NCBI RefSeq assembly: GCF_020906515.1
Contig: NC_085853.1
Span: 2,480,001-2,544,000 of the forward strand
Source: Vanrija pseudolonga
Lineage: Eukaryota; Basidiomycota; Tremellomycetes; Trichosporonales; Trichosporonaceae
DNA length: 64,000 bases
Direction of reading: 5' to 3'
The notes under the pieces were generated by a model, which was given only the letters and a program-made list of their open reading frames with translations, was not told the DNA's origin and ran no database searches. Every line of letters starts with the position of its first letter. Position 1 is the stretch's first letter. The position numbers and the translations under genes are program-made. Shown here piece by piece: positions 45,131 to 55,664 of the stretch.

Positions 45131-47387
45131 ATGGCAGACATCGCAAAGGACAACAAGGGCCCGACCAACGTGTCGCACCTCGAGACGACCCACAGCTACG
45201 ACGACGGGCTCGCCCACAAGGCCGAGCACGGCGTTGTTGACGAGTACGTCGTCGACCCCGTGCTCGAGGCCAAGCTCGTGCGCAAGATTGACATGCACAT
45301 GCTCCCCATGCTCTGGGTGTGCTACATGTGAGTGACGTCCCATGGGGGTGGATGTGACGTGGCGCGCGGGGTGCGGGAGGGGGAGCGGTGGCCCGCGGGG
45401 TGGCCCGGATGGGGTGGACGGGGCGGGCGGCAACATCTGCGCTGGTCGTCGCGTGCGGCTGTTCGCAGTCACTGGCCGGCAGCGTATCGCTTGTGCAAGC
45501 GTATGTAGCGCCAAATCCGCGCCGGGGATTACACACCAAGTGGCCCGTGTATCCGCGGCCACCCGTCCGCCAGTGGGGTGGGTGGGTGCCTCACTTGCAT
45601 GGCAAAGCGGAGCAGCGGCCTCCTCGGCACATGTGCTCTACTATCGGGCCGAAAGCCAAGCGAGGCGAGAGGTGCGCCCCCAGCGCCATCGGTCTCCCAG
45701 CTCGGCTGTGGCTTCTGGCTGGTGGCTGGGCGGACAAACCAAAGCCCAGAATGTCACCCGCCAAACGCCAAGCCAAGGCGACGTGGTTGCCTGGTCGTCG
45801 TGTGGCGGTTGGCCGCTGGATCGGAACTGGCTCGGCCTGCCGGCAGTGCTTCTGGTGCGGGGCCAAACCCAACCCAATCCCCCTCGGTGATATCACGGCC
45901 TCTGCGATGCATTGGCCCGAAGTCATCCCTCCGGGGTCGGCTACGGCTTGGGCTCATCCCTCCGGGGTGGATGGTGGATGCACGCCGGGGTCTCCGCGCT
46001 GCCTCGCCGTCACCCCGTCTTCCCCACTCTCCTCACCACCACCACGCCCCCCCTCACGACCTCACCTCCCCCCAATGCGCAATGCACAACTAAGCTACAA
46101 TCAGTTGCCTTGCCATTAGACTACCTACTCTTCGCACACCATGCTGACCCCCGCCCCAGCCTCAACTACCTCGACCGCACCAACATTGGAAATGCGTACC
46201 CGGGCGGCATGGGCACCGACCTCAATCTCACCTCCTCCGACTACTCGCTCGTCCTGTCCATCTTCTTCGTCGGCTACCTCCTCTGGGAGGTGCCCTCCAA
46301 CATGATGCTCGCGCACTCGACCCCGCGCGTCTTCCTCCCGACCATCATGTTCATCTGGGGCGCCATGTCGATCGGCGCAAAGGGCATCCACAACCTCGGC
46401 GGCATGGTCGCGTTCCGCTTCGTCCTCGGCCTGGTCGAGGCAGGCTTCTTCCCCGGAGTTATGCTCCTCATGTCCTGCTGGTACAAGCCGGCCGAGCTCT
46501 CCAAGCGCGTCGCCATCTTCTACACGGCCGCCCTGATGGCCGGTGCCTTCGGCGGTATCCTCGCCGGCCTGATCATCGAGGGCCTCGAGGGCAAGGCCGG
46601 CACGCGCGGCTGGAAGTGGCTATTCATCATTGAGGGTCTTATCACCGTATTCTTCGCGAGCATCGCCTTCTTTGTCCTCCCCAACTACCCCGCCACGACC
46701 AAGTGGCTCACCGAGGAGGAGCGCGAGCTCGCCATCAACCGCCTCCGTGTCGGCGCCGGTGCCGACGCGCCCGAGGAGCACGTCTCGCACTTCCAGGCCT
46801 TCAAGGACGCCTGCAAGGACCCCAAGACCTGGGTCTTTGTTGTAGTCTACAACCTCATCAACGGCGCCGGCACCATCTCGTACTTCTTCCCCACGCTCAT
46901 GAAGACCCTCGGCTACACTGGTCGCAAGATCCAGTTCATGACCGTCCCCATCTACGCCGTCTCGCTCGTCATCTCGGTCACTGGCGGTATCATCGCCGAC
47001 AAGACGCGCCAGAAGGCCTTTGTTGTCCTCGGCGCCGCGCTTCTCTCCACCGTCTCGTTCATCATCATCACGGCCGTCAAGAACTCCAAGGTCCGCTACG
47101 CCTTCCTCTGCTTCGGCGGTGCCGGTATCTGGACTGCCGTCCCCGTCTTCCTCTCGTGGATGGTCACCATGTTCGACGGACGAGAGAAGCGTGCCGTCTC
47201 CATCGCCCTCGTCAACGGCTTTGGTAACCTCGCCTCGGTCTACGGCTCCTTCCTCTGGGACAAGAAGTACGCCCCTGGCTACCTCCCCGGTTTCGCTACC
47301 ACCACCGCGCTTTGTGGCTGCATTGCCATCGTTGTTACCTTTGCCCGCTTCATGTGGGGCGACAAGGGTGTCGCCAAGACCTCGTAG
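45131..47387 (+). CDS. MFS permease, allantoate/anion:cation symporter (DAL5) family
   Basis: Exons 45131-45327 and 46160-47387 give 474 aa. The cytoplasmic N-terminus ends in LVRKIDMHMLPMLWVCYM, the family's helix-1 entry, and exon 2 continues LNYLDRTNIGNA, the ACS signature. Then come FVGYLLWEVPSNMML, FVLGLVEAGFFPGV, GWKWLFIIEGLIT and NYPATTKWLTEEE. Family substrates are carboxylic acids, vitamins or allantoate; the substrate here is unknown. The intron is 832 nt, roughly twenty times the local median, and interrupts helix 1. It holds a direct repeat and a tRNA-like fragment. A strong TATA box suggests a regulated gene. Confidence 0.88.
45923..45968. repeat. direct repeat inside the permease intron
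   Basis: TCATCCCTCCGGGGT occurs at 45923-45937 and again at 45954-45968, a 31-bp period. The spacer is unrelated. It may be a local duplication or a paired binding site. Confidence 0.6.
46092..46140 (-). other. tRNA 5'-half-like fragment in the permease intron
   Basis: On the minus strand GGTAGTCTAATGGCAAGGC matches a D arm with A box (TAGTCTAATGG). It is followed by a six-pair stem ACTGA/TTAGT around the loop TTGTAGC, which would show anticodon GTA. No T arm or B box follows, so it is only a fragment or a coincidence. Confidence 0.2.
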
Positions 47388-48214
47388 ATGGCAAAGAGTG
47401 GGAAGCGAGCTCGAGTAGAGAGGAGGACAAAGGGAGGCGGGTTTGTATATATGAGATAGGGTCCCAGCGTCAAAGCAAACGGTCTGGTAATGCATCATCT
47501 TGCTTAGAACTCGGTTTGGGCACGCTTTGAACTTGGATTGGGCGCGCAAGTCGTGGCAAGGAGCGGGACAGGAGGGCTTCAGCCGTCCGTTTACCGTGCT
47601 AATGCCACAATGAGGTCCGTGCGCCTTCGCTTACCACGTGGCATCACGTGATCAACACACCAAGCCCTCTACCTGCGTGTATGTTTGGACAACGAGTAAC
47701 GAGAGACTTGTATGTATGCAGGCGCGCAGTACGCGGGAGAGTGAGGCAACCAAGTGCTCGACGCATGCATGCAGCATAGCATACAGCTATCAACACGAAG
47801 GTGTCGAACAAGTGCAGTGCAGTGTAAACAAAAGAGAGACCCCCGACCTGACGTTTCATCGTCGCCGCGCGCCGCCGCGTGCCTTTTGCGTTTTCCTGAC
47901 TGACAGCGAGCGGCGAGCGGCGACGGACGACAAAGTCCGCGAAACAACGCGACGACGAGCGGCGAGCGGCGGCGACGACGACGCACAGCTCCTTGTTCAC
48001 AGCATTTGCATTGTTGTCACCGTGTCACGACGCGCGACTCACCACTACCACAAGCACCAACGGCGACGACAGCACCGCCCAGCCCAAATCCGTCGCGCGC
48101 ACAGCATCCATCGATAGCCCCGTCACCCGCCTGCCCGCCCTCCGCGCCATCGCGCCTCCTTGCCTCATCGCACCCCGCGCCTTCCTTCCTCCCTCCTCCT
48201 CCCACACCACCACC
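47388..48214. other. intergenic permease / four-TM gene
   Basis: No gene is supported. CACGTG occurs at 47635-47640 and again inside ATCACGTGAT at 47644-47653. The last 350 bp form a pyrimidine- and CGACGAC-rich leader of the next gene. Confidence 0.5.
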
Positions 48215-49602
48215 ATGTCCGACTTCCCGTCAAGCGGCAAGCTGAACCGCGCCAACGTGCTGCCTGCCGCGCAGCTGGCGACCAAGACTCGCGCGTTCAG
48301 GTAGGTTGCGTGAGAGGGCGCGGAGAGCACACCTGCGTGGTGGTGGTACCTCTGTCCCCTCGACCCAATGACCACCTCCCCGCTCACACGCGCAGTCGCC
48401 TCGTCGCCATCATCAGCGGCATCGCGACCCTCGGGTCGCTCGGCCTGGCGGGCATCGAGGCGTGGTGGTCGTCCACCTATGCGCACTACTACACCGACTT
48501 TGGTGGGTCGACGTCTTTGTTCAAGCTGACCCCCAGTGGCCGACTTTGGCGTTGCGCACTCGTCCGGCGCGACCCGCGTCGACTTGCCTGTCAAGGTCAA
48601 GGCGCTGCAGGGCTTTTCTGGCAGCATGGCCGGCGCGCTGCTCATCCTCGCGATCCTGTCGCTTATCGCGTTCATCTTCTCCGTCAAGGTATGTGTCATG
48701 GAGGCGGTGGTGGCTTGGGACAGAGGCGGGACGATGGGTCGCTTGTCGACGTGACCCGGGTCGTGTCTGCGGAGTTGTGGCCGCTAAAGGTTATCGACTA
48801 ACCCCCCCAGAACACGGTCGCGGTTTCCCGCCCTCTTCCCTTCCGTATCCTCTGGATCCTCACGCCCATCTTCGGCATCGCCGTCCTCGTCCTCAACTTT
48901 AACGCGCGCTTTGTGTACAAGGTGGGTTGAGCAGTTGATGGCGCTGATGGGCAGACGTCGCTTCGCCATATCGGCTCAATCGACTACTTCAATGCCCACA
49001 AGGGCCAGGAGATGACCGCCGACGAGGTGTACAAGGGTGTGTGATCCGGTGGTGACGCACGGGCCATGTTTGCTGACTCTTCCAAGCTGGTTTCAGCGTC
49101 TGGGAGCGAGACACTATCGGGTCCTGTGTCGGCTCTGGCGTGATTGGCATCCTTTCGGTAAGTCACGTTGTCGGGGTGTGGCCGCGGACCCGGCTTGCCG
49201 ACAGTGCACATGGTGCACCCCCACCCGACGCGTGCAGCACCCTGACACGCACAGCTGTTCCTCGCCTACTACTTCTTCACGATCGACCGCAACTCGCGCC
49301 GTGGCGCGACCCTCTCGCAGATGAACTACGCCGACCAGACGTACCACCTGGAGCAGTACGGCGACCGCAGCCTCGAGGAGCCGCACGACCCGTACCTCGA
49401 CACGTCGCTCAACTACGGGTACGCTGACCGCAGCGCGACGCACAGCCCGGCGCCGCACGGCCGCGACGCGAGCCCGGCACGATCTGGACGCGACGCGAGC
49501 CCCGCGCGCTACGACAGCGATGCGCGCGAGGTGAGCCCCACGCCCGAGGGAATCGCCCGGAGCGACCGGTACGACGACGACCCGCGCGAGCTGGGAAAGT
49601 AA
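48215..49602 (+). CDS. unrecognised four-TM membrane protein with Asp/Arg/Ser-rich tail
   Basis: Seven exons: 48215-48300, 48396-48502, 48537-48688, 48811-48921, 48955-49036, 49087-49157 and 49255-49602. They give 318 aa; introns range from 33 to 122 nt. Four hydrophobic segments appear: LVAIISGIATLGSLGLAGIEA, SMAGALLILAILSLIAFIF, ILWILTPIFGIAVLVLN, and GSGVIGILSLFLAYYFF. Both ends are probably cytosolic. The loop after TM1 carries HYYTDF and a VADFGVAHSSG stretch. The last 90 residues are polar, with an imperfect repeat GRDASPARSGRDASPARYDSD. The tetraspan layout recalls SUR7/MARVEL-type proteins, but I see no diagnostic motif, so no function is assigned. The acceptor at 49086 (CCAAG) was preferred because the nearer CAG gives a stop. 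Confidence 0.6.
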
Positions 49603-49971
49603 GCACGCACGCAGACAAGCGTCGGGTAGGCGACGACGACGAGGTGGAGGATGCTTGACAACGACGTGTATACATTAGCCCATTGCACGATATCTCTATG
49701 CGTGGGGTGTGGTTGTGCGAGAAGCGGAGCGGTTCCAGGCCGACGTGGTAGAGAACTGATCGCCGCCGTGTCGGGAGTGGGCGAAGTGGGTCTCTGTCGG
49801 CCCTGATCCGACAGTCACATCTAGAAACCGCCACCCAGTCGACCTCCACTTTTCTGCTCCACGGGCGGACTTCACCCGACAAGGCAACAGAAGACGCAAC
49901 AGGTCTTGGGATGCATATAAGAAGCGGCGACAGCGCGTGCAGAGGACTGACCAAACCCACTCACACTCGCA
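49603..49971. other. promoter of the first medium-chain reductase
   Basis: No gene. TATAAG at 49916-49921 lies 51 bp before the start codon. Confidence 0.5.
49916..49921 (+). promoter_or_regulatory. TATA-like box, first reductase gene
   Basis: TATAAG in GCATATAAGAAG, 51-56 bp before the ATG at 49972. Confidence 0.45.
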
Positions 49972-51333
49972 ATGACCGTCGCCACCGCCCCCATTCCCGC
50001 CGCGCAGAAGGCGCTCGTGCTCATCACGGCCGACAAGGACGTGGCGCTCCTCGACATCCCCGTGCCCGTCCCCGGCGCAGGCGAAGTGCTCATCAAGGTG
50101 CACGCGATCGCGCTCAACCCCGTCGACTCGTTGTACGTTGGCTCGCCGCTCGCGCAGCAGGCGCAGCGCGTCATCGGCACGGACTTTGCCGGCGTCGTCG
50201 TTGCCTCCGGCGCGGACCTCACCTCGTCATCGGACGCACGCACCAAGGCTGGCGCGCGCGTCGCCGGCTTCCTCCAGGGAGGTAAGCTCTAGTTGCTCGA
50301 CCCCCACTCACCCGCCCCAGCCTGCTCGCGCAACGACCGCCCCGGCGCATTCGCAGAGTACATTGTCATTCCGTACGACCTCACGTGGTCGGTCCCCGCG
50401 TCCATGCCCCTCACATCGGCGTCCGCCGTGTCCATGTGCGGCGTGACGGCGGCGCAGGGCGTCTTCTTCCGGCAGCAGCTGCCGGCGCCCTTCTGGCCTA
50501 CGAAGGAGTGGAACGCCGGCCGGGGATGGAATCCCTCTATCCCGGCCGACGAACCCGTCAACTACCTCATCTACGGCGCGAGCACCAGCCTAGGGCTGTA
50601 CGCCGCGCAGCTCGTGCAGGCTGCCGCCGCGTTCTCCGGGCGCAAGGTGCGCCTGATCGGCCTCGCCTCGGCGAACAAGCACGCGCTCCTGCGCCAAAAG
50701 CCGTACAGCTACGACGTGCTCCTCGACTACCGCGGCGACTGGCCCGCCGGCGTGCGCGAAGCCGCTCCGCGCGGGGTCGACTACGCTTTCGACGCCATCA
50801 GCGAGGGCGACACCGTGCGCAAGGTGCACGACCTGCTCGCGCCGACCGCGACACCGGGCTCGTTCGTCATCTTCCGCAACGACCGCAGCGACATGATGCC
50901 CAAGGCGCCCGGCGTGTGGGGCGCGGTCGGGTACCGCGTCGCGCCGGTATACGGGGCTGCGTGGGAGGCGCTCGGGGTGGAGATTGGCTACGACAGTGAG
51001 TGGCGTGTGGCCTGGACGAAAGGCCGGGAGGTAGTCGTGGCACGCTGACTAACAGGACGCTTCCCAGGCCAGACGATCCCCGCCAAGCCCGACGCGCGCG
51101 CGTTCGCCACCGCATTCTACGACTGGCTCTCGACGGCCGCGACCGACGGCAAGGTCAAGGTCCAGCCCAACCCCGTGCGCATCATGCCCGGCGGCCTGGA
51201 GCGCGTCGTTCCCGACGGCTTCGTGCTGCTCGGCTGGAACCAGGTGTCGGCGCGCGACAATAACGGCCGGACGGAGGAGTACATGCGTCCTATTAGTGGT
51301 GAGAAGCTCGTGTATGAGATTGTCAAGGAGTAG
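49972..51333 (+). CDS. medium-chain reductase, trans-enoyl-reductase (ToxD/LovC-like) type
   Basis: Exons 49972-50281, 50321-50995 and 51068-51333 give 416 aa; introns are 39 and 72 nt. The GroES-like N-terminal half has GEVLIKVHAIALNPVD and GTDFAGVV, with no zinc-ligand cysteines, as in zinc-free members. The Rossmann half carries LIYGASTSLGLYAAQL, the NADP(H) loop. GVDYAFDAISEGDTVRKV and GGLERVVPDGFVLLGWNQVS complete the usual ToxD-like ending. Such enzymes reduce enoyl or quinone substrates. No polyketide synthase gene is next to it, so a biosynthetic cluster is not suggested. Convergent with another reductase only 127 bp away. Confidence 0.8.
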
Positions 51334-51460
51334 GGTGGTGCAGGGGCTATGCATTGTGTATGAAGTGTGTTGTGATGCTGAGCGGTGATGCCGAGTGGTG
51401 TGTCGTTCTGAGTGGTATTGTTGTCATGTTGCCGTCGTCGCTGTCGTGTCATGTCGCTGT

Positions 51461-52378
51461 CTAGTCGCTGCCATTGATGACCAGCACAATCTTCCCCTTC
51501 ACAGTCCCGCTCTCCCCAACCTCATGCGCGCGCACAACCTCCCCAAGCGCAAAAGTAGCGCCGACATGCACGCCAAACCTGCCGGCCTCAACAAGCGGCG
51601 CCACCTCCACGAGAGAATGCAGCGCGCGCCCGTCGTCGCCGCGCGAGAAGCGTACCCCCGTTGAATGTGCGCTAGCGAAGTCGGCGACCGTGATCACCTT
51701 GTTCTTGTCGCCCGTGAGGGAGACGAGGAGCGGGAGCACGCCGTTGCCCGCCACGTCGAGCGCCTTCGTGATTCCCTCCTCTCCGGCCGTCTGGCGTATC
51801 CGCTCCTCCACGCCATCGCCGTACGTCACCGGCTCGACGCCAAGGGAGCGGAGGTACCCGTGTGCCCCGGCGCTCGCGGTACCGATGACCCGCGCCCCGC
51901 GCGCGAGCGCAAGCTGCGCCGCAGCGGCGCCGACGCTCCCACTCGCGCCGTTGACGAGCAGCACATCCCCCGCGCCAACGCGCAGCGCATCGAGAGCGCG
52001 CCACGCCGTCTCGAGCGCAGTGGGGATCGCTGCGGCGCGCACGAAGTCAAGTGACGGCGGGATCGGCGCCCAGAACCCGAGCACCGCGAACTCGGCCTGC
52101 GTGGAAGCTTCAAACGCAAAGCCGTACACCGCGTCCCCGAGTTGCGTGTTGCTTACATCCTCGCCGAGAGCGTCGACGATCCCGGAGGCCTCGTAGCCCA
52201 GCCGCTGGGGCAGGTCGGGGTCCATCTCGCCCCGCCGCTTGGCAAAGTCGGACGCGTTGACGCCTGCCGCTCGGACTCGGATGCGGATGGCCCCAGGGCC
52301 GGGGGTGGGGATCGGGGTGTCGACTAGGTGTAGGACTGAGGGCGGGCCGAAGGTGCTGAACTGGGCTGCTTTCATCAT
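51461..52378 (-). CDS. NADP(H):quinone oxidoreductase-like medium-chain reductase
   Basis: A single exon gives 305 aa. The start at 52378 (MMKAAQFSTFGPPSVLHL) is the canonical quinone-reductase opening. A longer in-frame extension upstream is low-complexity ILILIL/HHHH from a GATGAG-type repeat and was rejected. The Rossmann loop is VNGASGSVGAAAAQLALARGARVIGTAS. The active-site side has GYEASGIVDALGEDV. The C-terminus is GKIVLVIND-like (GKIVLVINGSD). No structural zinc ligands occur. Zeta-crystallin-type enzymes reduce quinones by one-electron transfer. It shares no close sequence with its neighbour beyond the superfamily fold. Confidence 0.85.
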   Translation of the reverse strand: MMKAAQFSTFGPPSVLHLVDTPIPTPGPGAIRIRVRAAGVNASDFAKRRGEMDPDLPQRLGYEASGIVDALGEDVSNTQLGDAVYGFAFEASTQAEFAVLGFWAPIPPSLDFVRAAAIPTALETAWRALDALRVGAGDVLLVNGASGSVGAAAAQLALARGARVIGTASAGAHGYLRSLGVEPVTYGDGVEERIRQTAGEEGITKALDVAGNGVLPLLVSLTGDKNKVITVADFASAHSTGVRFSRGDDGRALHSLVEVAPLVEAGRFGVHVGATFALGEVVRAHEVGESGTVKGKIVLVINGSD

Positions 52379-53118
52379 GTGTTGGTGAGTGCGAGGAGGG
52401 TGGTGATGATGGAGGAGGATGAGGATGAGGATGAGGATGAGGATGTCAGTTCTGTTTGGTCGCCTGGTTGTCAGCTCGCTACCCTCGGCTTCTCGGATCG
52501 GGGCCGAGGCGCTGCCCGCATCGTCGTATCGGCCATCTCGGAGTCGTGGCGGGCTGGAGCGGCGTGAGGTCGACGTCTTGGAGCAGCGGACATCGAGTGG
52601 CACTCGGTGACCATTGCATGGGGAATCACAGTCGGGAGCGGGCTTGACGAGGAGTGAAAGACCAACAACAACAACAACAACAGGAATCCAGGTTCCATCG
52701 CATGCCGGTGATGGCGGACAATGGGGTATTGGTTTCTTGCATCGCAGCCCCCCCTACACGTGCATGCTACATCTGTACATGCAGACTAACCCATCACACT
52801 CACCGATCACCCACAGCTCAGCCCAAGCATAGCCGCCCTCGTCCTGGTGCGTGTGCCAAGGCGCGATTGGTGTTTGGTGCACCGCCGCTCTCCGCGCACC
52901 GCCTCGAAACCGATGCCTGCCTGCCGCGGGCCGCTGAAGATAATGCGACGCGTTTCATCGACAACACCGACTTGGCACCGCCGAGATGCCCGATGGGCGC
53001 GGGGCAGTGAGTGAGCGCGATGCATCTAGAAGTAGATGCGTCGCGGGGTACATGTACTTCTGTACATGAACATGACGATGCTGCTCGTGATACACGCAAA
53101 CCCCCACCATCTGCGTCA
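52379..53118. other. upstream region of the quinone reductase and of the repeat-family cluster
   Basis: Contains a GATGAG/GAGGAT hexamer run at about 52411-52446 and a CAACAA run at about 52663-52682. No gene could be supported. Confidence 0.5.
52411..52446. repeat. GATGAG microsatellite
   Basis: Five near-perfect tandem copies of a six-base unit just upstream of the quinone reductase start. Confidence 0.85.
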
Positions 53119-54278
53119 ATGTCCACGACCCCCCGCCGGCGGCGGCCACCAGCACCACCCGACATTTACAAGCTCGCGCTCACGACACACCCGGGCTACG
53201 CGACCTTCCACAAGTAGTGCGTCGAACCTCCATCCCGTCTGATCGCGAGCCCGCTGACCCGACCAGTGAACACTACGACGAGGTGCTGGCCAAAATTGAG
53301 CGCTCGGCCGCGCGCGGCTGGCCATCACACCGCGGCCTGATCAAGAACGTGGGTGCCGCCGACGCCGGGGGTGATGGACGCTGACGCCACTCAGTTCGTC
53401 GAACACATGGACGTCCTCTCCGCCGCGCGCGAGTACCTCTCCACCCTGCCCCCAGAGCGCAAGGTGCCCTCGGCGCGCGGACAGGCGCTCATGCGCAAGG
53501 TCGCCAAGTTGTGAGCCCGCCTACCCCGCACCGTGCTGACGGAAGCGAGCACTACGACTACATCAAGTCGTTCATCGACATGCACCCGCAGGGCAGGGTG
53601 CGCGCCGAGCTGATGGTCCAGCTCGCGCTGCACCGGCACGGCGTGTCCAAGGGGTACCTTTTGCTGCTCACGCGCGAGCCGTGGGCGCGGCGCGCGCCGG
53701 CCTACCCGCCCGTGCAACGGCGCCTGACGAGACACTCGGGCCCGATCTCGCCGCAGGCTGCACGCGGCGCCCTCGCGCGCGCGCATACCCGCCTGCAACT
53801 GATGGAGGGTGCCGCGGCGGCGCACCAGCGCCTGCCCGCCCCGGCGCCGTACTTCGCCCCGCCGCCCAGCCCGCGCGCGCGGTTGGCATTCGAGCTGAGG
53901 GCCGGCATCGCCGCCATCGAGAAGCAGCTCAGCGTGCTCGATGTCGAGTGGGACGCAACGGCGACGGAACGCGAGTGGCTGCTCGCCCGGGAGAGGGCGG
54001 CGGAGGGGCAGCGGGCAGTGGAGCGGGAGAAGCCGCCGGTCGAGAGGTTGGCTGTGGCGGTGGTGCCCCGCCCGCCGGCACCGGCAACGGCTTGGCTGGC
54101 AAAGATGCCACCTGCGAGGACGACCGCACCGTTCAAGGAGAAGATACTCGGCCGCCCGGACGAGAGCGAGAAGGTCCGACGCTGGTCCGAGGCGATGAAG
54201 GTGCCGGGCAGGGTGGAGGAGAAGAAGGCGTTCGGCGGGCTGCTGGGGCGGGCGAAGCGGTGGTCCTGTGGGGTGTAG
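53119..54278 (+). CDS. repeat-family member A1 (novel exon-repeat protein)
   Basis: Exons 53119-53216, 53267-53348, 53395-53510 and 53546-54278 give 342 aa; join phases are 2, 0, 2 and introns 50, 46 and 35 nt. Repeat unit 1 ends HPGYATFHK, then the phase-2 join, then EHYDEVLAKIE. Unit 2 starts FVEHMDVLSAAREYL, ends RKVAK, then the phase-2 join and EHYDYIKSFID. The two EHYD blocks at equivalent splice sites show that the units are duplicates of each other. A third unit head (LALHRHGVSKGY) is fused without an intron. The tail has APAYPP, an Ala/Arg-rich helix and a basic end. No signal peptide, TM segment or known dom­ain is seen. Function unknown. Confidence 0.65.
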
Positions 54279-54365
54279 CAGAGCAGAGTTGACACGATAG
54301 CACAACTTTTCTTGGGTATTTATTCATAGCGTAGATGATGTAGCATAGTGTGTAGCAAATCACGA

Positions 54366-55033
54366 TCACTTGGCCGTTGATGCTGTTGCTCGCACCGGAC
54401 CGGGGTACGCGGGCAGCTGGTCTCCGACGCGCTGACTCGCGCGCTGCTGCTCGAGGTACTTGAGTCCTTCGTGCAGCGCGTCCTCGTGGCTCCGGATCTG
54501 GTGTGAGCACTCGCTGCGAAGCGCACAGCGTACCTGTTTCTGGAGCTTGGCCTTCACGGCCGCCTGCTGAGCATCAGGCAGCGCCATGACGTCGTCGATC
54601 AGGAGGACGATGTAGTCGAGCGTGTCGCTCACGAGCGTCAGACAGACCAACGGCGCCACTCACCTCGGCTTGCGGAAGCGGTAGACCCGCGACTCCTCCT
54701 TCTTGGTCCGCCACCAGCTGTACTCGATCGCCTCCGTCAGCACGCCTAGGATGTCGGTGAACTGCAGCTGCTCAGCCCTGCCAGTGGACCGGCCTGGGCC
54801 ACCCACCTCCCTCGAGAGGATGTCGATGATCGCCATGCCGGGAATCTTGGCCAGACACATGTCGACATACGTCTTGATATAGTCGATGTCCTCGCTGCGG
54901 GGGTCAGCGGGGCCACGGCTGGGGCTCCTCACTATCGGTGGAAGCGCGCATAGCCTGGGTGCAGTGTGTGCGAGGTGTAGTAGATGTCTTCTGGGGCCTG
55001 TTGTCGCAGGTCAGACTTGGTGGAGGTAGCCAT
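54366..55033 (-). CDS. repeat-family member A2 (minus strand, shortest)
   Basis: Exons 55033-54933, 54894-54807, 54767-54664, 54627-54534 and 54497-54366 give 172 aa. Introns are 38, 39, 36 and 36 nt with phases 2, 0, 2, 0. Unit 1: HPGYARFHR, join, YEDIDYIKTYVD. Unit 2: LQFTDILGVLTEAIEY, join, DTLDYIVLLIDD. Third head: IRSHEDALHEGLKYLEQQ. It ends soon after with LPAYPGP, so it is nearly the bare repeat core and defines the minimum fold. The 39-nt intron is open and divisible by three, so it can be mistaken for exon. Convergent with A1, with 87 bp between stops. Confidence 0.65.
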
Positions 55034-55664
55034 AGTTGTGTCAGGCGAGGAGCTGAGATGGAGGGCGATTGAAGGCCAAGCAAGGAATTGTCAACAAGGA
55101 GGTTGGGGCTCGCGCTCTTCGCGAGTCACTGCAGCGCTGCGTTCAACACTTCGGCTCCTCGTGCTCGCAGCTCAGCACGTTGCGAGCAGATGGAATGACC
55201 TTAGCCCGATCAGCTCATTTGTTGCGGCAGTGTCCAACAACCTCGGGTGGCAAATGTGCCATCATGGGTCACGTCGGAATTGGATCACCGCCCGCTGTTC
55301 ACTGCCTCGGCATCGCCGCGCCTCGTCGCACGGCAATGCACACTGCGGCTAGCCTCATCTGACACTGTCACCAAGCTCAGTTATCGCTGACTCGACGCTC
55401 TAGCTGAACCATGCCCGACTGCACCGGACAGAGCGTCCAATCGCTATTATGCGGGCATGATTCCCGCTCCTTCGACCAGTAACAGGAACCACATGTCGTC
55501 AGCCGCTGCAGTGTGTCCTCCGACCAACCGGACTTGTGAACGTTTATGTATCTAACAGTCTCGCTGCATGGTAGTGGATGACCTGCCTGCTCGTCACCAT
55601 TATTTACGTTTGCCACTCATAACTTGCAGCACTGTGCACAACTACTCGAATCCACCCACTCTGA
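55034..55664. other. intergenic; possible small Cys-rich frame
   Basis: This space lies between divergent members A2 and A3. On the minus strand, 55616-55377 encodes 79 aa with CGSCYWSKERESC and a later LCPVQSG, which could be a small metal-binding motif. Without a homologue or promoter evidence it is not called as a gene. Confidence 0.3.

Noticed and set aside
45388-46119. 243-codon frame inside the permease intron
   Set aside because: The flanking exons join perfectly across it to give a permease helix. The frame has no recognisable features.
52379-52603. 75-residue N-terminal extension of the quinone reductase
   Set aside because: It comes from a GATGAG repeat (ILILIL...). The MMKAAQF start fits the family.
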